64,000 nt of DNA. Source: Coptis chinensis (taxonomy: Eukaryota > Streptophyta > Magnoliopsida > Ranunculales > Ranunculaceae). The first letter of the stretch is position 1. The number at the start of each line of letters is the position of its first letter. Below the pieces are notes generated by a model that saw nothing but the letters and a program-made list of their open reading frames with translations, did not search any database and was not told the DNA's origin. The DNA lies in the NCBI GenBank assembly GCA_015680905.1, contig CM027377.1, forward strand, positions 37,348,501-37,412,500, in the 5' to 3' direction. Positions 54,326-64,000 of this stretch are shown here, one piece after another. The translations under genes were made by a program, and so were the position numbers.

Positions 54326-56947
54326 TTTTATAGAAGTATTTTCTATGTAATTAGCTACAAGTCTTAAATTTAATATCAAAGTAGCTTATTTGCAATTTTA
54401 CATCATAATTCACAAGTTTATTATTATAATTTTGGTACAATGTTTATAAAATCAGTGGTTTTGAATTGTATGGATACACTTGCAGATTCTATGAAAAACA
54501 TTTTACTGAATGCATACATTTTAAAATGCAGATGCACCACATTATAAACTTATACATTTTAAAATGCATACATACCACGCATTTTAAAATGCAGATACAA
54601 AATGCATTTGATTATTTATTTTGCGGGTTTGATTATATTAACTACTATTAAATGCAACGGGTTGGTTTAGGGTTTAATGTTTAGAAATTTAGGATATAGG
54701 GGTTAGAGTTTAGTGTCTTTAAGGTTTAGGGTTTAGGTTTAGGATTTAGGATTTAGGCTTAGGGTATAGTTTATAAAGATTTTGGGTTTAGTATTTAGTA
54801 GTTTGGGGTTTAGACTTAACGGCTAGTGTCAAATGCCTCCACAAAATATTGGAGGCATAATATTTTTATTATTTTCATTATATGCATTTTTAAATGTAAA
54901 GACAGGTGGTTATAAGTGAAATTTTTGTGTGAAATATTTTTGTTTTGCATCCCACTATGTTACTGGGTAGATAGTTGGTTATACTTGTTTCCAAATGAGG
55001 ATATTTTCGTCTATTCCTGGTAAAGTTGGGTAACCGGTGGTCAGTTCCATATTCTAGTCAAATTGGAGTATTATCAAATTGGAGTATTAAATTCTAAAAA
55101 AATTTAAGAGGAGCCTTAGGACTACTAAATATTTATAACTGACTCCTCTAGCCTAATTTTCTGACTAGTTAAACTATGTAAAATTATATTTACATATGAA
55201 ATTTTATATTTTCATACTAGTTTAAACTATGCAAATTTGTATGTACTGATGTACATGTGAATATTTTGTTTTAGAAAATGGCTACTAAAAAGATGAGAAG
55301 ATTAACAATAACACTTTCTTCCTTTTTTCTAATTTTTTTTCGACATTTGAGTGCATTTATTTTCATACACGAAGATGAATAACGGATACAACTCATGTAC
55401 TATGCAAAATACAAATACTAAAATATAAGAATGCAGAGTAAAATTTAAGAATGCAAAATAAAAATACTATGCAAAGTTAAGAATGCAAAGTAAAATTACC
55501 ACCACACATTACACAAACATGAAAAAGCAAATAAAAAATACTATGCAAATTTAAGAATGCAGAGTAAAAACAACTACAAAAATATAAAAATGCATAGTAG
55601 AACCATTACATACACAAACATAAAAATCTAAACTTGAAATTGCAAAACTATAAAAACTTGAACTGATGTGAACAAGATTTGGTTTGTTCGTAGTTTTTGG
55701 AGCAGCCGTTTTCTCAATTTCATCTCCATCTCTTCTAGAACTTGAAGGTTTGATTTTTTTTGTTGGATTTTTAGCTTTTTTCGAAATTGTAGAGTTTTAT
55801 TTTTCTCTTTTGTTGCTTTCATTTTTTTTTTGTTGATGAGAAAATAGAGAATTTACTCGTGTACTATGAGAATTTGTAGTAGAAGATGCTTCAGATCTAA
55901 AATGCTAGCTAGAAAGATGGAAGCGATAAGGAAGTGTGGTGAGAAAATAGAAAGTTCATGAGTCTATTTACGTGGGGGTGTTTTGGACAGTTTTTTATTT
56001 TCTTAAAAGTAGGGAGGTTTTGAGGTGAGAAAAGATTTGAGAGGGTTTTAACGTATCGGTTTATGTAGTAGAGAGATTAAACCCAAATCTTGAAATTATA
56101 AATCATATTGGAAGTACATGTGAGTCATAATTGGTTATAATTCCAAAATTATAACTAATTGCTAAGAAATTACGTTGTTAGATTGTTTAGCCCAATTGGG
56201 GGGGTTTTTTATTTGTTTATTTGTTTATTTATTTATTTATTTTTCAATTTAATTCTAATTCTAATTCAATAAGTAGTATAAAACTATTAGGGAATCTAAT
56301 TCAATCTTTAATCTTTAGATCAAGTACTACTTAAACTAATTTTTGATAATATAATACTAATTTGGTAGTTAAGAATGAGACTAAGTGATAGACATGAGCA
56401 TTCTCAAGCCGAATGTTGAGATTAACATGTTCCATCGCTTGCAAACTAACTTTACCAAGGAAGGAAGCCTTAATAATATGTGTTGTATTACGTTCTCCAA
56501 ATTTTGACCAGGAATACGACTGACTAGCTAGGAACACATAAAAAGAGGTTCTTATTGCATTTTAAGGCAACTTAAATATAATAACGAATTGTTATTACAA
56601 CATGAACTAATAAATACTATTGTGATTGGATTAGGAGGTGGAGCTCAAATGGGTCTATCGAGAATTATAACTAATAGCTACCATAAAGTAATGTAAGTCA
56701 CAAGAATGAGCATACTTATTTTGAAAAATTTCAACTGGAATAACAACATTGAATTTTTTGGCACACAACTAATAATGGAAACAAAATTGAAGTTTTTGAA
56801 GCACTTGCAGTTACATATAAAATATTGAAGATATTAATAAAGGCTTTTCTTGATATGATTTTTTACGAAAACATTGATAGTATATTCCAGATTTAGAAGG
56901 CAAAATATTTAAAAGTTTTCGGATGTATGCCAACGTCCAAAATCTAG
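54326..56947. other. H2 3' interior, no gene recognised
   Basis: Non-coding sequence with CATTTTAAAATG palindromes (54510-54596), a telomere-like tract (54660-54815), recurring AAGAATGCA-AAGTAAAA phrases (55390-55600), and a section at 56157-56300 that also occurs at 44020-44110. It ends with the Helitron 3' terminus. Confidence 0.55.
54660..54815. repeat. Degenerate telomere-like repeat tract
   Basis: Around 15-20 imperfect copies of TTTAGGG variants, including GGTTTAGGGTTTA and TTTAGGATTTAGG. This is the plant-type telomere unit in decayed, interstitial form inside Helitron H2. Confidence 0.75.
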
Positions 56948-57167
56948 GGCCTGTTTGTTTTGACGGAAAGACTATGGAAAGGAAAGGAAAAGAGCACTAG
57001 TCTACCTTTTCCTTAGTTTTTTGGGTGTTTGTTTGCACGATGGAAAGGAAAAGACTTTTCCGTATGGAAACAGAACCACAGAAACGGAAACGATTTTGAG
57101 CCCGTGCCATACCCCAAAAAAATTCGCGGAAAGGAAAAGGGAAAAAAAAGAGAGTCGAGAGAGAGCA
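56948..57167. other. GGAAAGGAAA-rich segment, possible element end
   Basis: It begins GGGCCTGTTTGTTTTGACGG immediately after the H2 3' end, a start often seen in plant DNA transposons, and has several GGAAAGGAAAAG repeats. No partner terminus was found. Confidence 0.35.
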
Positions 57168-57267
57168 ATGCCCATCTCCAAAGCTACGTCCTCTTCTTCA
57201 CTCCTATCTTCTCTGGTCATTCTTTTGCTTGTTTCTCTTCACAAGCCAAGTTTTTTAGCGCTACAAG
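57168..57267 (+). CDS. Possible first exon with signal peptide
   Basis: ATG at 57168 opens MPISKATSSSSLLSSLVILL and LVSLHKPSFLALQ, then a GTATCG donor. A short polar start, a hydrophobic core and a break before ALQ look like a secretory signal peptide. First exons of small secreted cysteine-rich plant proteins have this shape. No downstream exon could be matched, so the gene may be partial or a coincidence. It lies just outside Helitron H2. Confidence 0.3.
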
Positions 57268-59167
57268 GTATCGATCAATCGTTTGTTATACTATTTTTTC
57301 TTTGGTTTTTGGATTTGTATTTTTTTTTCCTCTTCAAAGAATAAATTTTTTCGAATTATCAAATGTAGAATTCAAGACTAGTAACTAAGAATTTGAGATA
57401 TATTTCCTAATCCTATCAATTAAGCGACGTCATTTTTCGTATAATGGGAACATGCCTTTTTCTGACTAACTATAGATGTATGAGTTTCTAGGGCTTTACA
57501 GACAACGAGGACATTGATTCCTGTTGGTTAGTAATATAAATATGCCACCACATTGCATACTAATAAAAAGCAAGCAATCAATTTCATTCAATACACTAGC
57601 CGTTCTTGTGAATTTTTGGTGTGGTTAGAACAATTAGACTAATGGCTGGTAAGCTAGTTTAGATGCATGAACCCCTTATATCAATTTTTTTTTCATGTAG
57701 TCCAATTGGAAAAATCTAAATAGTATAATGGGAGATTAGTGTGATATCATAGTTCTTATCGTCTTATGTTAAAGCAGTCTATCTGCCATATTGTTTTCTG
57801 TTTCACTTTGCTGTAAGAATGACCTCAACTTTATTCTGGTATGAGTTATAAGAACTGTATAGTCAACTTCTTGTATTATGCTACCTCAACTTTATTAGTT
57901 ACTTCCTTATGTTGTCATATAATCTCGTTTTACTTTCGCTTATTGTGAATTATGTTATATCATGTCGATATCGTATATATTTTCATGTTAGTTAATATTA
58001 TATTTGTTATTCTTAATATTTTATTTGTGCTTAATCTTAAAACAGTTTATAATACATTCTATTAATCATGGTATAAATCCTTGGTAGTATTAGTCACCAT
58101 TTATGTCTGCACAGTAAGTTATGACTGTTTTAGTACAAAAAGGATTTATTTGACGATGTTCTGTGTTTGGTGGCATTCTGTGCATTTTTTGTTGGAACCT
58201 GCTTTCATGGTTTGAAGGTTAGTTGTAGATAATCTAGTGTAGTTTCATACCCAATTGACCTTGTACTAATCCAAGTTATACAAAAAAGTTATGACTGTTT
58301 TTTAGTACGTAGAGGTCAGCCAGAATTTTTCTCTGAAATTCTGTGTTTACATTAGGTTAAGTAAATTTCTAAGTCGGATTCAAGATTTTGAGTGTGAACA
58401 AACATTGTAGAGCTTGGAGTGTAGTTTCTAACCCATTTGGATTTGTGTCAATCCAACTTATATAGAGAAAGCTAGGATTGTTTCAATAGTGTGCTTAACC
58501 ATAATTTTATTCTTGACTATATATATGTTGAATCGATTGATGAGTATTTTCCTTTACAATACGATGTCCGTTTGATTATTATTTTAAAAGTGTGGCATGA
58601 CATGTAATTATAAAAGTGTTACGAAGTATCTTTTGCTTTTGTGAATATGACTAACAAGTTTAACGGAAAAAAAAAGAAAGAATATGACTAACAAGTTGTG
58701 TATATTGTGTTATGTTGGTAGGCAAACCCGGAAAGGAAAACCTATAAAGGTAAGCCAATACCTAGGTTGTTGAAGTGGGTTGAAGTATTCGGAGACTATA
58801 TTGCTTGTGGTAACATACAAAAAACTGATCTTACGATAGATAAGGACGCTATAGCGGCAAGGATGGTGCTGAAAACATGAAAATGTTTTTTCTCAAGATG
58901 AGTACGAACAAGCGTGCTAGTTGGTTATTGAAGAAGCTTGTTGATAATTAAGTGGATGAGTTCTTAAGACTTTTGTGGGTGTTTTAACTACACTTTAGGT
59001 ATGCTTTGATGTTGTTCTTTTTATTTTTATGGTGGAGTTCTCAAGTCTTCTAAGTGTTTTGGATGTTTTGGGGGATTACAGTAGTTTTGTATTGGTGCTT
59101 TAGTGAGTGCACAATGGTTACATGTTTGTGGCATGTCTCTATTGTTATTGTTAGACAATATTATATA
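57268..59167. other. No recognised gene; one possible exon
   Basis: AT-rich sequence. At about 58722-58880 an acceptor-like TTGGTAG is followed by a 50-codon open stretch with RKTYKGKPIPRLLKWVEVFG and DYIACGNIQKTDL, which might be an exon of unknown family. Nothing else is assignable. Confidence 0.35.
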
Positions 59168-59196
59168 CTAGTTAATACCCGTGCCTTCGGCACGGA
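59168..59196 (-). mobile_element. Helitron 3' terminus (minus strand)
   Basis: On the minus strand the sequence reads CCGTGCCGAAGGCACGG, a perfect 7-bp stem with a 3-base loop, then GTATTAA and CTAG, before a T. This is a canonical Helitron 3' end, so the element should extend to the right. Its TC-type 5' end was not found before 64000. The plus-strand reading TACCCGTGCCTTCGGCACGG is a common motif in plant genomes. Confidence 0.7.
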
Positions 59197-62100
59197 TTTC
59201 ATGAAGTTATAATATATTGTTGCTCCTTAACAATCATTGATCTCAAATTACAATACTTAGGCAAAGGAATAAATTTTTTTTCTTAGCTTTTACACTTACT
59301 TGCCTATGGATAGACTTCAGCTTTGCAACAACATCCAAGAGCTACACCTCTTCCTCCTCAACACGATAGTAATTAACTATTAGAAGTAATTAAAAAATTG
59401 AATCAGCAAATACTTGAACATCATCGAACTGTGGTACTCTTCACAAAGTACTATGTTTTATAGCGGATGTGAAAGACCGTTATCTTCTTTAGTTTCGTTA
59501 CTTTTTGCATCTTAATCAATAATTCTTGGTGATTTTCCAAGTAATTCTTTGATGCTATGTACTTGTAAGTTATGTTCATTTATGTCTAAATGGTAAAATC
59601 CAGCTAAATATTGTATAGTGATGAATTTGTGCAGAAAGCCTCAGCACCTACAGTGAATATCATCAGTGGTTGCTAGTTGCTGGTATTGGAGAAGTGTAGA
59701 TACTCTCCATTGTTCCAACAGTTGGTCTGTGTGATGGTAAAATACAGTAGCATGTAACAATTCAATTGCTCGACAACTTTTTACATACTACAGATACATT
59801 CAAATCTTACGTAAAAACAAAAAAACAAAACACACAGAATAGAGATTGCGCTGAACACAAATTACACTGGATCTCACTCACTAACTCACAGTTTTACTAT
59901 TAAGATTGTGCTAGCAGTATCTGTATAGATTACACTTTTTCTCACATTGTCAATCGTACTTTTACTCTATAAATCAATTTCAAAGAGGTAGCAGATTTTC
60001 AGGTAGCAACGGCAGTACCCGCCCCAACACCAACACTACTTCCAATGCCGATTCCAATACCTCCATCGCCAACGACAATGTGAGAGGTGTAACAGTCCAG
60101 TGAATATATTTGATAATAGTATGCCAAAGTACCGAAGTCAGAACCAGCTACTACCAAAATCAAAACAGACGACTCCTAAACATACGCAATAAATGCATCA
60201 TTTTAGACTGTTAGATGAAAACAATATATGCACTAAGTACCAATCAATTTATTAACTGTGCCTATATTGCTAGCAGCATAGCTATTAAGGATCGGGAACA
60301 AATACAACAAAATATAAGTTACTTGGTCAAGCGGTTTGATCTACAAATCGTTTAACGTTTCACAGCAGTGCAAGAATTTTTAAGCAATACACTATGCCCC
60401 CAAAGAACAACCTATAATATGCCTCATTTCCATGAATAATTAAAATGAAAAAAATGGGAAAAAAAAATATTTGCCATGCAATACGTGTCTAAACCTTAGC
60501 AAGAAGGAAGAATAACAAAAACCCAACAATATGCAAAAAAACAAATTCTATTAAAGACCATATATGATTCTTACTATGCAAAAATGGAATAAACATCCCT
60601 GTTAACCTACACAACTTTCATCTAATCGTTGCGTGTGTAATGCGCTTAGCTAAGATAGTCTTCACTAAAAGAGCAATGAAATGCTTATAAATAGTCATGC
60701 CAAGTATACATAGATTGGTGTCTTGGCATCAATAATGTTAATTTGATGAACATAAAATCAGTGCACATTTGCAATTTGGTCGAGTGGTTTTGCCATACCG
60801 CTATAAGTGTACGTTTTTCCTAGGCAATACAACATGTTTATGTATTTGCGCCTCCATTTTAAAACACAACATGAAAATAAAATAAAATACCCGAATAAGG
60901 TGTACCTTTGTAGCACATCCTTATTGCTTATAGAGCCTGCTATACAAACTCCATTCGCCGGTGAAAGAATTATAAAATACCATACAAATGGAAAAGAATA
61001 GTAATAGAAACAACAAACATAGCAAGTGCAAAACTTTAAACGAAAACAAAAATAGCGAAAACACACAAAAACAAACAAACAACGGTTCCTAAGTTAGGAG
61101 GACAAAGAACTAAAATTAAGTACATAGAACTTAGATTACTTTTAGAATTAGTGTGGAATGATTGTTGGGTCCACTTGGGATTGACTAAAGAAGTTACACA
61201 ATCGGATGTAACTAAATGAAAGAAACAAAAACAGATAAAAAACCTACAATGTAAAACTATTACAGTCTAAAAACAGAGATGAAGAAACAAAGTGCAAGGT
61301 TAAGATAAACAAAGTGCAAAGTTAAAAGAAAGGCACTGGAGCGTTAATAACGTGAAAAGGATATTACCTTGGCACAGTTGACCCAAATGAAAGAGATGTG
61401 ACTTCAAAGTCCTGCAATTGGCAATGAAATCATATTAACCTAAGTGGCCTAAAATGAGGGTACAATCCGTTAAGCGTGTATAAATTTTAAAGGGATTACA
61501 GAAAGGTATAATACCTCAAGTGTAATCAATGCCTACCTCAATGACATAACTGAAACCCAAACAAAAATATTGACTAAATTGGTATAAATCTTAACACACG
61601 ATTATGCAATAAGAAATTAAGTTTATTACAAAGTCTAGGGAACAACATAGATTTACAAATTTCTTTTTTAGGAGGGGAAAGTATCAAAAGGTAAAAGAGA
61701 ACAAAGTGATCGACATAGGTAGTTGGAGAATATTTCGATTCAACAGGAATGTATATGCAATATTAGTATAATAATACCACTTTGTAACATCCCAAATCTC
61801 ATGCAATTATATACCTAAGATACATGACTTTTTTAATAAAATTTCGACAGAGTCTCCTTTGTATATTTGACATTTCATATAAATAAATCTGTCAAAACCT
61901 AAAAATTTAATAAGAATACATCCAAACCAAATATAAAACCTCATACCTCAGTCGTAAATTAAACTACTAAAAGATATACTGATTCGTAGAACCAGCTACT
62001 TAACCATCTCGACCAATGCCAGTTAAGTCAAGTAACCAATCCTCGAATAAGAATAAAACTATAAATATACAAACATCCTAGAAACCCTAATACACTATTT

Positions 62101-64000
62101 ATACAGTGCAACTAACATACATACATACATCTCCACGTTATAAATACATTCAAATCTCACCGAAGCAAAAAAAAATACATCACAGATGACAGATTACAGA
62201 TTGCGCTGAGCACAAATTACACTTGATCTCAGTCACTAACTCATAGTTTTACTATTAAGATTGTGCTAGCAATATCTATATAGATAACTCTATAAATCAA
62301 TTAAAAATAAAATAATACATAAATAATAAATAAAACAAAAGCTCTTATCAAATGTCTGCCTCTAATGGAAGAGTTTGTTATGCATATAATGGGGCAATGT
62401 CAATATAATTCCAAAAAGCTAATCATATTTAAAACCTCTGAGAAACTTAATTTTGTTTATGTCAATAATATTTTTGTTTCTGTTTTGAATTCATGGAAAA
62501 ACACCAAAACTAAAAAGAGAAATATGAGGTGGAGGATTGGCATGATCTTTTTTCTTTGACTAACTGTATACAAAGGCAGAGATCCAAATGTTAGATTACG
62601 CAGACTTCTTGTCATAAAAGTGGTTAACAAAACATGGCTGCTTTGTTAACAAACCATCCTAATAAGAACGTATAGTGATGAGATTACATAAAAAAAAAAT
62701 CCATCATTTCCTCATAACACCATTCGAGCAGTACATAATAGTGTCTACAAACTTTTTTAAAAAAAAAGTTTTAGGCTAGAGTTCTACCAAAGATCCTAGC
62801 AAAGAAGCACCCAACAAACGCCTCGCACCATATTTCCATGCTTGCAAAGTACTTTTAGCTCTCGTCCACCTCTAGTCCAATCTCCACTGGAAAAGTTTTC
62901 CCCCTGAAAAGCACACAGAGTTCCTTAAGTATGTTTGCAACATTACCGGAACAATTTAAAAACGAAAAAAGTACAGTCATGAATTGATCATAGACAACCC
63001 AACAATATAATGTCACAACAACAATATAAAACCATGATAAACATTGTTTGAAGGGATTTTAAATGTTCTAAAATATCCACTTTGCTTGACAGCTAGTTTC
63101 TAGTTGAAAACCTGAGTTGGAATTAAATCAATAATAGCAATAACGAAAATAAAGGTGGCAATGCATACCTAATTTTATTTCAACAATTTTTTAATGTGTT
63201 CTTATATGAGTTTAGTAAAAGCCACGGCCTGAAACATAACATAAATGAAGTATAGTTTCAATCAAGCTAACATAAAAGTGTTAGTTATCTCAAAGTACAT
63301 TGGTAAATAAAGGTTTTCTGCGGGATAGTAAATCTGAAAACAAAGAACGAATAGAAAAATAGGTTGTATTTTTTTTAACCAAATGGGGTAACAATACAAA
63401 ATCTACTTAAACAAAAAGGTAAAAATGCCGTCAAACAAGATTACACATAACTTATTCAAAATAGCAAGGCATGCACACACGCTCCGCCACCCAATTTGTC
63501 TTCAAATATGTTATTACTATTAAACAAAGTGCGTGTCTAATGTAATAATTATTGAACTCATCCACAATTCAGAACAATGTTTAAGGAAAAAAGTGCAATG
63601 TGCTCGGTTAATTAGTTAACTACTCGGCATTTCCATCCTTCCAAATGTTGGAAGGAGAAGAAAGATAGTGGGGACGAATTCATAAAGCATTATATAGTCA
63701 AACTAATTACATGCGTGTCACGTAAAATGCCTATAGAAACAATTAAGAAAAAATGTCTTATGATACTCATATAGTTGGCTTCTACTTGCAGGCAAAAATT
63801 CAACTAAATAAATTAAGAAAAAGTCATTCTCCAGTTAGCATTACCCGGCAAACTATTCCTAAGTCACATCATTTTATATGTGCTGTCCACACAATGTATT
63901 GTTGACACAATAAAATGGGAGGGTCGGGAGGGTCTTAGTCTTTAGGGAATCATTATCATTAAAGGAATTCTGGAAAATAGTTGTGGGAAAGCTCATTGGG
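59197..64000. other. Probable Helitron body and flank, no gene recognised
   Basis: AT-rich sequence with scattered splice-like signals but no reading frame I can assign. On the minus strand near 60000-60070 a glycine-rich stretch (VVGDGGIGIGIGSSVGVGAG) is open. Near 61380-61415 a short exon-like DFEVTSLSFGSTVPR precedes GTAATAT. Neither is enough to claim a Rep/helicase or RPA gene. The repeated segment at 59800 and 62144 is listed separately. Confidence 0.4.
59800..62288. repeat. Diverged direct duplication, two copies
   Basis: Sequence at 59800-59932 recurs at 62144-62288. Shared phrases are ACATTCAAATCT, GATTGCGCTGA[A/G]CACAAATT, CACTAACTCA[C/T]AGTTTTAC and TATTAAGATTGTGCTAGCA. Similarity is about 85% by eye. 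The copies are 2.3 kb apart in direct orientation, downstream of the minus-strand Helitron 3' end. Confidence 0.75.

Larger units (their letters stand above)
44324..56947 (+). mobile_element. Helitron H2, split by Helitron H3
   Basis: H2 consists of 44324-44336 and 52450-56947, about 4.5 kb in all. The 5' end TCTACTATCTATA (after A) is interrupted by H3. The continuation TACTAAAGTAGAGACC resumes at 52450. Joined, these match the first bases of H1 except for one C/T change. The 3' end GTCCAAAATCTAG at 56947 also matches H1, although the next base is G rather than T, where another GGGCCTGTTTG-type sequence begins. Cargo is a strictosidine-synthase-like coding segment. The interior also has CATTTTAAAATG palindromes (54510-54596) and a telomere-like tract. 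No Rep/helicase is found. Confidence 0.78.

Noticed and set aside
57021-57388. Overlapping plus-strand frames starting at 57021 and 57029
   Set aside because: The upstream parts translate GGAAAGGAAA repeats. Only the segment from the ATG at 57168 has signal-peptide character, and that is kept at low confidence.

Overview
This is plant nuclear DNA, most likely from a eudicot with a repeat-rich genome. It is AT-rich, with GT-AG spliced genes, a plant ERF transcription factor, a COP9 signalosome subunit and many plant-type transposons. I cannot name the genus. No prokaryotic or organellar gene is identifiable.

Only two genes look intact. One is an intronless AP2/ERF group IX transcription factor of the ERF1/ERF2 type (19072-19893, +). 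The other is a nine-exon COP9 signalosome subunit 7 gene (22169-36423, -), whose spliced exons give a 260-residue protein, the size of Arabidopsis CSN7. Its introns have been enlarged by LINE pieces, a hAT-like MITE and local duplications.

The rest is mobile DNA, and its organisation is the main result. Left part (4678-14301): a Helitron (H1) contains minisatellite arrays and a 4.87-kb CACTA transposon with a TAT target duplication. The empty counterpart of the CACTA site is preserved in a paralogous block at 650-3352. The CACTA carries a host-gene chimera: a GDT1/PAM71-type transporter piece joined to pieces of a receptor-like kinase that still retain an intron. A hAT element with a perfect 8-bp target duplication, a tRNA-like SINE and a long-TIR MITE lie between this cluster and the ERF gene.

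Right part (44324-56947): a second Helitron (H2) with the same ends as H1 is split 13 bases from its 5' end by an 8.1-kb, opposite-strand Helitron (H3, 44337-52449). Removing H3 restores the H1-type 5' terminus exactly, with A|T flanks and no target duplication, as expected for Helitron insertion. H3 carries decayed pieces of at least four host genes, all on its own strand: mitochondrial CPN60, an SPL14/16-type squamosa-promoter-binding protein, a CAMTA2/3-type calmodulin-binding activator and eIF2D. H2 carries a strictosidine-synthase-like 3' coding segment that is still open for 173 codons.

Between CSN7 and H2 are LINE and RNase H remnants, a broken Ty1/copia fossil and an isolated Helitron 3' terminus. 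The last 7 kb (57-64 kb) hold one possible signal-peptide exon, another Helitron 3' terminus and a diverged duplication, but no gene I can identify. Gene identities and domain matches rest on remembered family motifs, not on searches.
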